A stretch of DNA of 64,000 bases from Chryseobacterium elymi (GCF_003385495.1 NZ_QNUH01000002.1:1-64000), one strand, 5' to 3'. Numbered from the stretch's first letter, positions 25,282 to 35,829 are shown. Numbers and translations are program-made. Notes: generated by a model from the letters alone, not told the origin.

Positions 25282-25833
25282 TTATGGATTATCTCCTGTG
25301 GCGTCCTGAGCCAGTGGGACATCATTCGGTGCTTCCTGTAATGTTTTATCTAAGGTAAACAAAGACTCGTCTGTAGCACGGTCACCACCTGCAATTTTCA
25401 ATTTATCAATCAGGTTGGAAGCGAGTGTTTCTTCTTCTATCTGTTCCTGTACAAACCACTGCATAAAATTCCATGTAGCCCAATCTTTTTCTTCTAGCGC
25501 CATATCTACAATCCTGTAAATTGCTGTAGTATTGTCAACTTCATGTTTAAAGACACCGTCAAAGCAGGCTGTCAAAGATTCAGGATCGGCCGGAGGAGCC
25601 GGAATAGCGTCTACTTTTGGCTTTCCACCTCTATTCAGTACGTATTCCATAAATTTAATAGAATGATTTCTTTCTTCCTGCGCATGTCTGTAAAGGAAGT
25701 TGGCAATACCCTGGTATCCTTTATCATCTGCCCAGATCCCATACGATAGAAAAACGTGTGATGCGTGAATTTCTTTATTCATCTGATCGCTCAATGCTTT
25801 TTCAATGGTTGGGGAAAGTCTGTTGGTATTCAT
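25282..25833 (-). CDS. ferritin
   Basis: A 183-aa non-haem ferritin that stores iron in a 24-subunit shell. The ferroxidase ligands are visible: Glu in NKEIHASHVF near residue 20, EERNHSIKFMEYV near 53-65 (Glu and His), and QEQIEEETLASNLI near 128-141. The C-terminal tail (about residues 160-183, rich in Asp, Pro and Ala) is longer than that of E. coli FtnA. Monocistronic, with its own terminator. Confidence 0.95.
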   Translation of the reverse strand: MNTNRLSPTIEKALSDQMNKEIHASHVFLSYGIWADDKGYQGIANFLYRHAQEERNHSIKFMEYVLNRGGKPKVDAIPAPPADPESLTACFDGVFKHEVDNTTAIYRIVDMALEEKDWATWNFMQWFVQEQIEEETLASNLIDKLKIAGGDRATDESLFTLDKTLQEAPNDVPLAQDATGDNP

Positions 25834-25976
25834 AATGTTATATTTTTGTGATTATGAAAATAATATGCAAAAATGATTCCGATAGGGTTTTATTTTTTTC
25901 ATTGTCAATTTAAATCTTATTTACAAATAACTGAATTACATTAATTTAAATGAATAATTTATAGTTATTCTAAAAT

Positions 25977-26004
25977 AAAAACCAGTCCTTTTCTGAACTG
26001 GTTT
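25977..26004 (-). terminator. terminator after the GH10-like lipoprotein gene
   Basis: AAAACCAGT pairs with ACTGGTTTT. In minus orientation it is followed by TTATTTT, about 90 bp past the stop at 26094. Confidence 0.7.
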
Positions 26005-26093
26005 TATTATTTTTGATGAAAGCTAGAGATCTTTTTGCAACTTCAGTCCCTCTACCTTTTTCTATTCCTTCAAACTCTTTTTCTTCAAAACAT

Positions 26094-27704
26094 CTATTTT
26101 ATCTTTTTAGCTATATAATCACTTTCATTTCCAAGTCTGTCTACTGCTTTTATTGCAACTGCATTCAATCTTTTACCCTCTTTAGATTTAGGAATGTCTT
26201 TTGAAAGGGTATCCAATGTAAAGATTTCCGTTTCCCAAACTCCGTTGTACTGGGTAAAAAGTACCCATTGGAAGACATTTCCGATATTTTTAGTACTCCA
26301 GTTCGTTTGTACAAAACTTCCATTATCGGTTGTAAATAAAGTCGGAGTCTGTAATGGAACTGCCTTTATCCATGGCGTTTTCGGAACTAATGCTTTTTCG
26401 CTGTAAGGTCCGTTTTTTAAAGTAGGCAGCATGCCTGCATTTCTGGTTAATCCTGCAATGCTCCAATGAATTTCTCCGGCATTGTTCTTAAGAACCTGTC
26501 TGGAAATTTCAATCTGATTCTTAATTTCCGTAGGGCGATCCGATACTTTGATCTCAACGGTGTTAAGGCCCGGCCAAAGATGGCGGTTCATTGTATTTTC
26601 GGATTTCCACCAATTCAAAAGTGCTTCAAACCCCTGACCTTTTGAATCAATCGGCCAGTACAGCTGTGGAGAGAAATAATCTACCCAGCCTTTATTCAGC
26701 CATAATTTTGCATCAGCATATAGTTCATCATATTGAGAAGATCCTACGATTCCTGCAGGGTATCCGGGTTTCCAGATTCCGAACGGACTGATTCCAAATC
26801 TTACATAGTCTTTCTCAGCATGGATTTCTTTGTAAATTCTTTCCACAAATCTATTGACGTTATCTCTTCTCCAATCTGCTCTGGATAATGTTCCACCGTT
26901 CCTCTGATATTCGTTCCAGGTTGCATTATCGGGAAAGTCTGCTCCCCTGTTGTAGGTTGCGTAAGGATAGAAATAATCATCAAAATGTATGGCATCAATG
27001 TCATATCTTTTCACAATATCTTTTACCACATTGGAAACATGCCCCTGCGTTTTGGGATTGGCAGGATCGAACCAATACATTCCGTTCTTTAATCTTACAA
27101 CAATATCGGAAAGTTTGCTCGCCATAGACAGACTGTTTACAGCACCACCGTTTGAGTGATGGGCACGGTAAGGGTTCAACCATACATGAAGTTCCAAGCC
27201 TCTTTTATGTGCTTCTTCAATCCAGAACTGAAGAGGATCATAATTCGGATATGGCGCTATTCCGGTCTGTCCGGTCAGAAAGTATGACCATGGTTCTATA
27301 TTACTTGTATACAACGCATCCGCAGAAGGCCTGATCTGGAATATCGCTGCATTGAAATTATTGTCTTTCAACATATCAAGCATACTTATGGCTTCTGCTT
27401 TCTGCTGATCAATCGTTAAATTATTTCTTGAAGGCCAGTTGATATTGGCTACACTAGCAATCCAGGCTCCGCGGAATTCTCTTTTAACCTCCGGAAGAGC
27501 GGTTCTGAAGTTTTCATCAGCAGGAGGTACTGCTGTTATAGGTTTTGCTGTGGTAACCGGATCTTTAGGTTTTATGGTATTGCTGTTAGGCTTTGCCGTA
27601 TTTTTTGCTGGTGCTGTTTTTACAGTACTGGTCTGTACTGAGCAGCTGGTATATGATGCAAAAACTCCGGCCAAAACGGTAAGCTTTATAATATTCATTC
27701 TCAT
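26094..27704 (-). CDS. lipoprotein, glycosyl hydrolase family 10-like (GHL10/DUF187)
   Basis: About 536 aa starting MRMNIIKLTVLAG, with a lipobox ending TSCS, so it is anchored in a membrane. A Pro/Thr/Lys-rich linker follows to about residue 65. The GHL10 domain then has REFRGAWIASVANINWPS near 80, YPNYDPLQFWIEEAHKRG and LELHVWLNPYRAH, then IDAIHFDDYFYPY near 255 and FGISPFGIWKPG near 310. These are the conserved blocks of the YngK/DUF187 family of putative glycan or peptidoglycan hydrolases. The C-terminal 90 residues look like a fibronectin-type domain. I chose the ATG at 27704 over the TTG at 27713; the ATG at 27698 is also possible. Confidence 0.88.
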   Translation of the reverse strand: MRMNIIKLTVLAGVFASYTSCSVQTSTVKTAPAKNTAKPNSNTIKPKDPVTTAKPITAVPPADENFRTALPEVKREFRGAWIASVANINWPSRNNLTIDQQKAEAISMLDMLKDNNFNAAIFQIRPSADALYTSNIEPWSYFLTGQTGIAPYPNYDPLQFWIEEAHKRGLELHVWLNPYRAHHSNGGAVNSLSMASKLSDIVVRLKNGMYWFDPANPKTQGHVSNVVKDIVKRYDIDAIHFDDYFYPYATYNRGADFPDNATWNEYQRNGGTLSRADWRRDNVNRFVERIYKEIHAEKDYVRFGISPFGIWKPGYPAGIVGSSQYDELYADAKLWLNKGWVDYFSPQLYWPIDSKGQGFEALLNWWKSENTMNRHLWPGLNTVEIKVSDRPTEIKNQIEISRQVLKNNAGEIHWSIAGLTRNAGMLPTLKNGPYSEKALVPKTPWIKAVPLQTPTLFTTDNGSFVQTNWSTKNIGNVFQWVLFTQYNGVWETEIFTLDTLSKDIPKSKEGKRLNAVAIKAVDRLGNESDYIAKKIK

Positions 27705-27784
27705 CGTCTGCAAACTACTTTAAATTTATTCTTTTCTAAGAGATTATTATGCCAAAATAAACATTTTAAGACATAGTCTCATAA

Positions 27785-27811
27785 GAAAGCCCCGAAAAAT
27801 TCGAGGCTTTT
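27785..27811 (-). terminator. terminator of typA
   Basis: AAAGCCcCGA pairs with TCGaGGCTTT. On the minus strand it lies just past the typA stop and is followed by T/C residues. Confidence 0.7.
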
Positions 27812-27831
27812 CTAGTATATATAAGAATTTC

Positions 27832-29637
27832 TTATGCTTTCGCTGATCTGTCCATTCTTTTTCTTTCTTCTTCAGAAAGGATTTTCTTTCTCATTCTGAT
27901 GAAGTTAGGAGTTACCTCAATCGCTTCATCACCCTGGATGTATTCCATACATTCTTCCAGTGAGAATAAAATTTTCGGTGCAACACCAGTATCTTTATCT
28001 TTTCCGGAAGCTCTCATATTGTTCAGCTGTTTTGCTTCTACAATGTTTACTACCAAATCTCCAGGCTTATTTTGTTCACCGATGATCATACCTGCATAGA
28101 TTTCCTCGCCCGGATCCACGAAGAATTTACCTCTGTCCTGTAATTTAGCGATAGAATATTCTGTGGCAGGACCTTGAGTTTTGCTGATCAGTACTCCATT
28201 GTTTCTTCCAGGAATAGCACCTTTGAAGGGCTTATATTCTGTGAAACGGTGCGCCATAATAGCTTCACCAGCAGTAGCAGTCAACATCTGAGAACGCAAT
28301 CCGATTAAACCTCTTGAAGGAATTTCGAATTCCATATGTTGCATTTCTCCTTTAGTTTCCATAATGTGAAGGTCACCTTTTCTCTGAGTAGCCAAGTCGA
28401 TTACTCTTGAAGCAAATTCCTCCGGAACATCAACGACCAAAGACTCATAAGGCTCACATTTTTCTCCATCGATTTCTCTAAGGATAACCTGTGGCTGGCC
28501 AATTGTCATTTCGTAACCTTCTCTTCTCATGGTTTCAATTAAAACTGACAAGTGAAGAATACCTCTACCGAAAACAAGGAATGTATTGGCATCATCAGTC
28601 TGCTGAACTCTTAATGCTAAGTTTTTCTCTAATTCTTTTGTTAATCTTTCTTTCAGGTGGTTAGAAGTTACATATTTACCGTCTTTACCGAAGAAAGGTG
28701 AGTTGTTGATAGAGAACGTCATGTTCAATGTAGGCTCATCAATGGCTGTTCTTGGCAATGGTTCCGGATTTTCAAGATCTACGAATGAATCACCGATCTG
28801 GAAAGCATCAAAACCTACAACAGCACAGATATCTCCTGCTTTTACTTCTGAGACTTTTTTCTTTCCTAAACCTTCAAAAACGTATAGTTCTTTTACTTTT
28901 CCTTTCAGAACTTTACCGTCTGCCTGAGCAAGTCCGATCCACTGAGATTCTTTGATCTCTCCTCTGATCACTTTTCCAATTGCGATTCTTCCTAAGAAAG
29001 AAGAAAAGTCAAGAGAAACGATCTGCATCTGCAACGTTCCTTCTTCTACTTTAGGTTCAGGAACATATTGCAGGATACCATCCAATAATGGAAGAATATC
29101 TTCAGTCTGCTCCAATGAAGTGTTGAACCAACCTTGCTTGGAAGAACCGTAGAACGTTGGGAAATCCAATTGCTCTTCAGTAGCCTCAAGATTGAAGAAT
29201 AAGTCAAATACCTGGTCATGAACTTCTTCAGGACGACAGTTTGGCTTATCTACTTTATTGATAACCACTAAAGGTCTAAGTCCTAATTCCAATGCTTTTT
29301 GAAGTACAAATCTCGTCTGAGGCATCGGTCCTTCAAAGGCATCAACCAATAGGATTACCCCGTCTGCCATTTTTAAAACTCTTTCTACCTCACCACCGAA
29401 ATCGGCGTGACCAGGTGTATCAATTACATTAATTTTAGTGTCTTTATAGGTAACAGAAATATTTTTGGATAAGATCGTAATACCTCTTTCTCTTTCAAGG
29501 TCATTGTTATCCATTATTAATTCTCCACTTTCCTGATTTTCTCTGAAAATGTTTGTAGCATGAATAATCTTGTCAACCAAAGTCGTCTTCCCGTGGTCAA
29601 CGTGTGCGATAATCGCAATATTTCTAATGTTTTGCAT
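27832..29637 (-). CDS. typA: ribosome-associated translational GTPase TypA/BipA
   Basis: A 601-aa EF-G-like GTPase involved in ribosome assembly and stress adaptation. The G motifs are intact: GHVDHGKTTLVD (G1), RGITIL (G2), DTPGHADFGGEV (G3) and NKVDKP (G4). Downstream it has EF-G domain II, the domain III/V region and the TypA-specific C-terminal domain (TPNFIRMRKKILSEEERKR). Full length for the family. A consensus -7 box is 19-26 bp before the ATG. Confidence 0.97.
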   Translation of the reverse strand: MQNIRNIAIIAHVDHGKTTLVDKIIHATNIFRENQESGELIMDNNDLERERGITILSKNISVTYKDTKINVIDTPGHADFGGEVERVLKMADGVILLVDAFEGPMPQTRFVLQKALELGLRPLVVINKVDKPNCRPEEVHDQVFDLFFNLEATEEQLDFPTFYGSSKQGWFNTSLEQTEDILPLLDGILQYVPEPKVEEGTLQMQIVSLDFSSFLGRIAIGKVIRGEIKESQWIGLAQADGKVLKGKVKELYVFEGLGKKKVSEVKAGDICAVVGFDAFQIGDSFVDLENPEPLPRTAIDEPTLNMTFSINNSPFFGKDGKYVTSNHLKERLTKELEKNLALRVQQTDDANTFLVFGRGILHLSVLIETMRREGYEMTIGQPQVILREIDGEKCEPYESLVVDVPEEFASRVIDLATQRKGDLHIMETKGEMQHMEFEIPSRGLIGLRSQMLTATAGEAIMAHRFTEYKPFKGAIPGRNNGVLISKTQGPATEYSIAKLQDRGKFFVDPGEEIYAGMIIGEQNKPGDLVVNIVEAKQLNNMRASGKDKDTGVAPKILFSLEECMEYIQGDEAIEVTPNFIRMRKKILSEEERKRMDRSAKA

Positions 29638-29655
29638 GAATGATTTTTACGGGTG

Positions 29656-29663
29656 CAAAAATA
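29656..29663 (-). promoter_or_regulatory. -7 box of typA
   Basis: TATTTTTG on the minus strand, an exact TAnnTTTG match, giving a leader of roughly 12 nt. Confidence 0.6.
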
Positions 29664-29822
29664 GTGTTTTTTAATGAATAATGAGCAAGAATATAGATTA
29701 ATTAACAAATTCATAATGAGCATGTTCACTGCTCTGCCCCGTTAAAGCTTTAAAATTGAATATTTTATAAATATATTTAAATTGAAGATTAAGAATCTAC
29801 CATTGGGTTTTAATGATTGACC

Positions 29823-30086
29823 TTACCAATATTTTTCTGAAAAATAAATACATAAGATCTGAATTAAAATTATTGCGCCAAATTTCAGCAAAAATGATTT
29901 TTTTGAAACTTTATGCCTGAAAATAAACATACCTAAAATTCCTCCTATAGTTCCTCCTATAAAAGCTGCTCCTAAAAGTGTAGTCTCAGGAATTCTCCTT
30001 CTATGTTTAATTGAAAGTCTTTTGTCCCAGCTAAAAATAATGAAAGTAATAAAATTTATTATCAGCAGAATGTATATCATAATCAT
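29823..30086 (-). CDS. DUF1294 small membrane protein
   Basis: An 87-aa protein with two or three hydrophobic helices (residues 1-20, 35-54 and 66-82) and the DUF1294 pattern FSWDKRLSIKHRRRIPE, then LLGAAFIGGTIGG. Function unknown; many members are fused to cold-shock domains, but this one is the membrane part only. Transcribed alone between typA and yceI. Confidence 0.88.
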   Translation of the reverse strand: MIMIYILLIINFITFIIFSWDKRLSIKHRRRIPETTLLGAAFIGGTIGGILGMFIFRHKVSKKSFLLKFGAIILIQILCIYFSEKYW

Positions 30087-30136
30087 AGTGCAAAAGTAGT
30101 GAATTGAGCAATGGCTTCGAGTGCATCGCTCGCAAC

Positions 30137-30166
30137 AAAAAAAGCTGCCTTCCTAAGAAAGCAGCC
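30137..30166 (-). terminator. terminator of the YceI gene
   Basis: On the minus strand, GCTGC (30165-30161) pairs with GCAGC (30148-30144), followed by seven T. It is about 20 bp past the YceI stop. Confidence 0.8.
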
Positions 30167-30186
30167 TAAGTATTTGTATCAACAAA

Positions 30187-30855
30187 TTATTTTTTAGCTT
30201 TTACATCAACAGCAATTTCGATGTCTTTGCTGATCATCCATTCTGCCGGATCTGCTTCTGAAGTACCGAATTTGATTCCCCAATCTGCTCTGTTTACTGT
30301 AAATTTAGCCTGAACAGAAGCTGAACCTTCGGTAACATCTACTTTAGCAGGGAAAGTTACGTTCATTGTTTTTCCTGATAACGTAAGGTTTCCGCTTACT
30401 GTTTTGTTTGCTCCGGCTACTGCATCTGCAGGTGCTTCTTTAAGATCTGCCACGCTTGTAATTTTAAAATCTGAAGTTGGGTTCTTTGCTGTATCAAAGA
30501 AATCAGGATTTTTTAAGTGAGCTTCAAGATCTGCTGGTTTTTTATCTTTTTCTGTTACTGAAGCCGGATCTACTTTAATAGAATTCATATCGATTACAAA
30601 GTTTCCAGCAGTAAGCTGACCTTCTTCAACGCTTAAATCTCCTGATTTTACACTAAGTGTTCCCCAACGAGGAGCCATACCTCCTTTGTGGAAAGCTTTC
30701 CAGTTTACTACAGAAGTAGCAACATCAACTGCTAACACTTCTCCTTTACTTTCTGCCACTGTCTGCTCTGTTGCAATATCTGCTGACTTTTCTTTCGTAC
30801 ATGATGCTGCAAGTAATCCTATTCCTACCAATGCAATTACACTAAGTTTTTTCAT
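30187..30855 (-). CDS. YceI-family lipoprotein
   Basis: A 222-aa protein with a lipoprotein signal (lipobox LLAASC near residue 19), then a YceI domain (VVNWKAFHKGGMAPRWGTLSVKSGDL near 47-72; DFKITSV; ending PAEWMISKDIEIAVDVKAKK). The YceI lipocalin-like barrel binds isoprenoid-type lipids in known members. Its exact ligand here is unknown. A -7 box lies about 50 bp upstream. It is the last chromosomal gene before the CRISPR array. Confidence 0.93.
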   Translation of the reverse strand: MKKLSVIALVGIGLLAASCTKEKSADIATEQTVAESKGEVLAVDVATSVVNWKAFHKGGMAPRWGTLSVKSGDLSVEEGQLTAGNFVIDMNSIKVDPASVTEKDKKPADLEAHLKNPDFFDTAKNPTSDFKITSVADLKEAPADAVAGANKTVSGNLTLSGKTMNVTFPAKVDVTEGSASVQAKFTVNRADWGIKFGTSEADPAEWMISKDIEIAVDVKAKK

Positions 30856-30905
30856 ATTGTTTATTTGTATTAAAAAAATTTAATTAAAATCTTAATTTCA
30901 AGTTC

Positions 30906-30913
30906 CAAAAATA
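30906..30913 (-). promoter_or_regulatory. -7 box of the YceI gene
   Basis: TATTTTTG on the minus strand, matching TAnnTTTG; leader about 45 nt. Confidence 0.55.
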
Positions 30914-31053
30914 GAAAAACCATATCAATTATCATCTTAACATACATCAAGAAAATAAAAATTTCTTTTTTATTGGCTATTGTAAAAATGAAACAGTTGA
31001 AAAAGGATATCCAAAATATTTCCCTCCACAGTAAAATTGCCTACTTTGTCAGT

Positions 31054-33857
31054 CTAAAATTATTATCTTCGTGATTAATCACAGCGCTAATTCATCTGGG
31101 AGCATTGTAGGCATAGTTGTGAATTGCTTTCAAAAATTATTATCTTCGTGATTAGTCACAGCGAAATTCCAGGTAATGGGTGATAACTGGGAGTTGTGAA
31201 TTGCTTTCAAAAATTATTATCTTCGTGATTAGTCACAGCTCCAGAAGGGGATTTCTTTACTGTCTTGGTGTTGTGAATTGCTTTCAAAAATTATTATCTT
31301 CGTGATTAGTCACAGCCATTCTTTCGCAAAGATAAACAACCGTGATGTTGTGAATTGCTTTCAAAAATTATTATCTTCGTGATTAGTCACAGCGCTTTTA
31401 TCAGCTTTAAGTCTGTCCATGAAGTTGTGAATTGCTTTCAAAAATTATTATCTTCGTGATTAGTCACAGCCTTGCCACAGAATTTACATTCTTCAAATCT
31501 GTTGTGAATTGCTTTCAAAAATTATTATCTTCGTGATTAGTCACAGCCATGTACCTGTTAAGCCTTTAGTATTTGATGTTGTGAATTGCTTTCAAAAATT
31601 ATTATCTTCGTGATTAGTCACAGCCGGGAACCCATCAATACAGGACATACAATCGTTGTGAATTGCTTTCAAAAATTATTATCTTCGTGATTAGTCACAG
31701 CCAGAATATAAATAAACCTTATACTCCTCCGGTTGTGAATTGCTTTCAAAAATTATTATCTTCGTGATTAGTCACAGCATAGCTGATTTAATATCAGAAA
31801 TGCAACATGTTGTGAATTGCTTTCAAAAATTATTATCTTCGTGATTAGTCACAGCTTATGTATATTTGCCAATATGGAAGCCAGCGTTGTGAATTGCTTT
31901 CAAAAATTATTATCTTCGTGATTAGTCACAGCACTGGATCTGTTTTTAGACTTCGTAGATGCGTTGTGAATTGCTTTCAAAAATTATTATCTTCGTGATT
32001 AGTCACAGCTAAAATTAATGATGGGGAAATAATAACCGTGTTGTGAATTGCTTTCAAAAATTATTATCTTCGTGATTAGTCACAGCTGTTTAGAAATTTG
32101 GTAATAGTGTCCTGTAGTTGTGAATTGCTTTCAAAAATTATTATCTTCGTGATTAGTCACAGCGCCACCACGTTGAAGCCGCTTAACTCCATAGTTGTGA
32201 ATTGCTTTCAAAAATTATTATCTTCGTGATTAGTCACAGCTTGGATCCGTGCAGGATCATTGCTTTTTCCGTTGTGAATTGCTTTCAAAAATTATTATCT
32301 TCGTGATTAGTCACAGCCTGTCTCAGATTCTTAATTGTAGACTCAAAGTTGTGAATTGCTTTCAAAAATTATTATCTTCGTGATTAGTCACAGCAGGAAC
32401 GTAATCTAAAACCTCAATAGACCCGTTGTGAATTGCTTTCAAAAATTATTATCTTCGTGATTAGTCACAGCATTTTTGGCGCTGCCGGGTTAATGATTTC
32501 GGTTGTGAATTGCTTTCAAAAATTATTATCTTCGTGATTAGTCACAGCCAAAGTGCTTCGCGTAAATCAAATTACTACGTTGTGAATTGCTTTCAAAAAT
32601 TATTATCTTCGTGATTAGTCACAGCTGCTGAACAGTTGGCGAAAACAGCAGTTCCGTTGTGAATTGCTTTCAAAAATTATTATCTTCGTGATTAGTCACA
32701 GCACCTTACAAAAAGCTTCCATTGTCATTGTAGTTGTGAATTGCTTTCAAAAATTATTATCTTCGTGATTAGTCACAGCAGCTGTGGACTGGTCAAAGCC
32801 TAATGCACTGTTGTGAATTGCTTTCAAAAATTATTATCTTCGTGATTAGTCACAGCGGTGTTCCATCGTAATCTCCTGGATCTTTAGTTGTGAATTGCTT
32901 TCAAAAATTATTATCTTCGTGATTAGTCACAGCAAGAGTTATGCAGCTAATAAGTCTTTAGTAGTTGTGAATTGCTTTCAAAAATTATTATCTTCGTGAT
33001 TAGTCACAGCAGCCAATTGGACAGCAACAGATACCTTGGCGTTGTGAATTGCTTTCAAAAATTATTATCTTCGTGATTAGTCACAGCATATCCATGATGA
33101 TTGACTTTCCATAGTATGTTGTGAATTGCTTTCAAAAATTATTATCTTCGTGATTAGTCACAGCCAATACTCCATAGTTCGTTATTTGTTGTCAGTTGTG
33201 AATTGCTTTCAAAAATTATTATCTTCGTGATTAGTCACAGCAAGGTTGAAGACGTTGAAATGCCATTCCAGGTTGTGAATTGCTTTCAAAAATTATTATC
33301 TTCGTGATTAGTCACAGCATCCAGCAATCGCATAACTATTCCAATCTCGTTGTGAATTGCTTTCAAAAATTATTATCTTCGTGATTAGTCACAGCGAGAT
33401 AGTACCATTCAAATGGTGGGACGGAGTTGTGAATTGCTTTCAAAAATTATTATCTTCGTGATTAGTCACAGCCTCTCTCTGTTCTGAGCAGATACCAAAG
33501 CCGTTGTGAATTGCTTTCAAAAATTATTATCTTCGTGATTAGTCACAGCGATCTTATGGATGATTATAATCTTGTTAGGGTTGTGAATTGCTTTCAAAAA
33601 TTATTATCTTCGTGATTAGTCACAGCATTCCTCACTACATTTTATTGTGTATTGGGGTTGTGAATTGCTTTCAAAAATTATTATCTTCGTGATTAGTCAC
33701 AGCTTCTTAGTAAGCTTTCTGAATTGATTATGTGTTGTGAATTGCTTTCAAAAATTATTATCTTCGTGATTAGTCACAGCTTATTAACTTTCGAAGCTTT
33801 TCCCGTCACGGTTGTGAATTGCTTTCAAAAATTATTATCTTCGTGATTAGTCACAGC
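31054..33857 (+). CRISPR. type II-C CRISPR array: 36 full 47-bp repeats, one degenerate repeat, 36 spacers
   Basis: Full repeats start at 31116 and recur every 77 bp to 33811 (47-bp repeat, 30-bp spacer); I followed every start and found no deviation in spacing or repeat sequence. The repeat begins GTTGTGAATTGCTTTC and ends GATTAGTCACAGC. A degenerate repeat at about 31054-31085 keeps only the 3' part, with GATTAATC for GATTAGTC, and is followed by a further 30-bp spacer. The tracrRNA anti-repeat pairs with the 5' half of the plus-strand repeat, so crRNAs are plus-strand. Each repeat contains TATCTTCG at its positions 27-34, one base from the -7 consensus. The degenerate end is therefore the transcription-upstream, leader-distal end, and growth is expected next to cas2. 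Confidence 0.98.
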
Positions 33858-33867
33858 TTCAAAATTT

Positions 33868-33900
33868 AATCCATTGATTATCAATGGATTTTATTATTAT
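33868..33900 (+). terminator. hairpin between array and cas2
   Basis: AATCCATTGA pairs perfectly with TCAATGGATT around TTA and is followed by TTATTATTATTTA. It is 10 bp beyond the last repeat and can end plus-strand crRNA transcription before it runs into the convergent cas2. The same 58-bp interval is also the likely leader for spacer integration. Confidence 0.65.
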
Positions 33901-33915
33901 TTAGGATTTAAAAAA

Positions 33916-35144
<1,229 letters not shown>

Positions 35145-35165
35145 AGCTTTAGTTTTTCTATAAAT

Positions 35166-35687
35166 TTATTCTTCGTAATACTGATAATAAATATCCGCAA
35201 TATCATCTGCAAAACCATAACCACAAGAAGAAGCCCATTCAACACATTGCATGGCTCTATTTTGAAATTGCTTTAGTAAATGGTGTTTCTTTAAAAATTC
35301 GAGCGCCGATTTATAGTTGTTATAAGACGAATTGTAAAATTGTTCGGAATAATCTCCATATAACGCGGTAAGTTCACAGGCACTTTCAGGTAAGTAGAGC
35401 ATCACATCTGCCAAAGATTCTGGTGAGGGTTGCAAGTTTTTAAAATCAGTGATAGCACGTTTTGCAACCGAAAACTTTTCTGTACTTCGCATCGGATTTT
35501 CTACGTTAAATTCTTTTCGGATCAGTTTTTTATATTTATCTACTAATTCTTTTTCGTTTTTGGGATTCAAGTAAAAAGTATAAAACTCTTTTACAGCTTT
35601 GTTATTATCATACAAATCAAGAATCTGCTCTACCAATTGCTCTTTGGTAAGGCTAGAAAGTTCTTTTTTAAGGGCGGCTTTGGACAT
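35166..35687 (-). CDS. DUF6155-like protein encoded between cas9 and cas1
   Basis: A 173-aa, mostly helical, cytoplasmic protein with no membrane segment and no nuclease motif that I can see. The start (MSKAALKKELSSLTKEQL, then VEQILDLYDNNKAVKEFY), the NPKNEKELVDKYKKLI segment and the SLADVMLYLPESACEL block resemble the DUF6155 family of Bacteroidota, usually found away from CRISPR loci. Here it occupies the slot where type II-A systems carry csn2, though it shows no resemblance to Csn2. It shares strand and close spacing with cas1 (21 bp). Just upstream lies a relic of a cas9 3' end, so the gene seems to have arrived with its own cas neighbours. A role in adaptation or regulation is inference from position only. 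Confidence 0.78.
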   Translation of the reverse strand: MSKAALKKELSSLTKEQLVEQILDLYDNNKAVKEFYTFYLNPKNEKELVDKYKKLIRKEFNVENPMRSTEKFSVAKRAITDFKNLQPSPESLADVMLYLPESACELTALYGDYSEQFYNSSYNNYKSALEFLKKHHLLKQFQNRAMQCVEWASSCGYGFADDIADIYYQYYEE

Positions 35688-35698
35688 AATTTTAGTTC

Positions 35699-35773
35699 TT
35701 AGTATTCTCCGATTTCTATAATATTTCCTAAACTTTTTTTGTTTTCGTTTTTACATTTCATAAACATATTTTT
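35699..35773 (-). pseudogene. remnant of a second cas9 C-terminus
   Basis: Between a TGA at 35774-35776 and a TAA at 35699-35701, the minus strand reads 24 codons ending KNENKKSLGNIIEIGEY. The intact Cas9 ends NHLGKIVQVGEY. LG, I, and the terminal GEY plus stop are shared, with N/K, I/V, E/Q and I/V replacements between. The stop lies 11 bp before the DUF6155-type ATG, the same gap as between the intact cas9 stop and the cas1 remnant ATG. It is short, so chance similarity is possible, but the position is exactly where a cas9 end would be expected. Confidence 0.62.
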
Positions 35774-35787
35774 TCATGGATTACTGA

Positions 35788-35829
35788 TTAGGCAGGTGGA
35801 TTGCCCATATAAATGGAACGGGTTATCAT
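35788..35829 (-). pseudogene. remnant of a second cas1 start
   Basis: Beginning 11 bp after the cas9 stop, an ATG opens 13 codons reading MITRSIYMGNPPA, then TAA. The intact Cas1 starts MITRSIYIGNPAYL. The DNA differs mainly at third codon positions (ATA/ATT, CGT/CGC, ATT/ATC, TAT/TAC, CCA/CCC), which is the pattern of two cas1 genes that diverged while both were selected. This fragment is thus a leftover of another cas1 allele, not a fresh duplication. Confidence 0.85.

Noticed and set aside
26013..26204. Plus-strand frame of 63 codons overlapping the 3' end of the GH10-like gene
   Set aside because: It is antisense to a conserved gene end, starts in terminator DNA, and its protein has no recognisable features.
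31054..33857. Possibility that the array is read on the minus strand as a continuation of the cas operon
   Set aside because: The tracrRNA anti-repeat is complementary to the 5' half of the plus-strand repeat, and a hairpin terminator follows the array in the plus direction.
35166..35687. Calling the gene between cas9 and cas1 a csn2 or cas4
   Set aside because: It lacks the Csn2 P-loop-like fold signals and the cysteine cluster and RecB motif of Cas4; the length and start fit a DUF6155-like protein instead.
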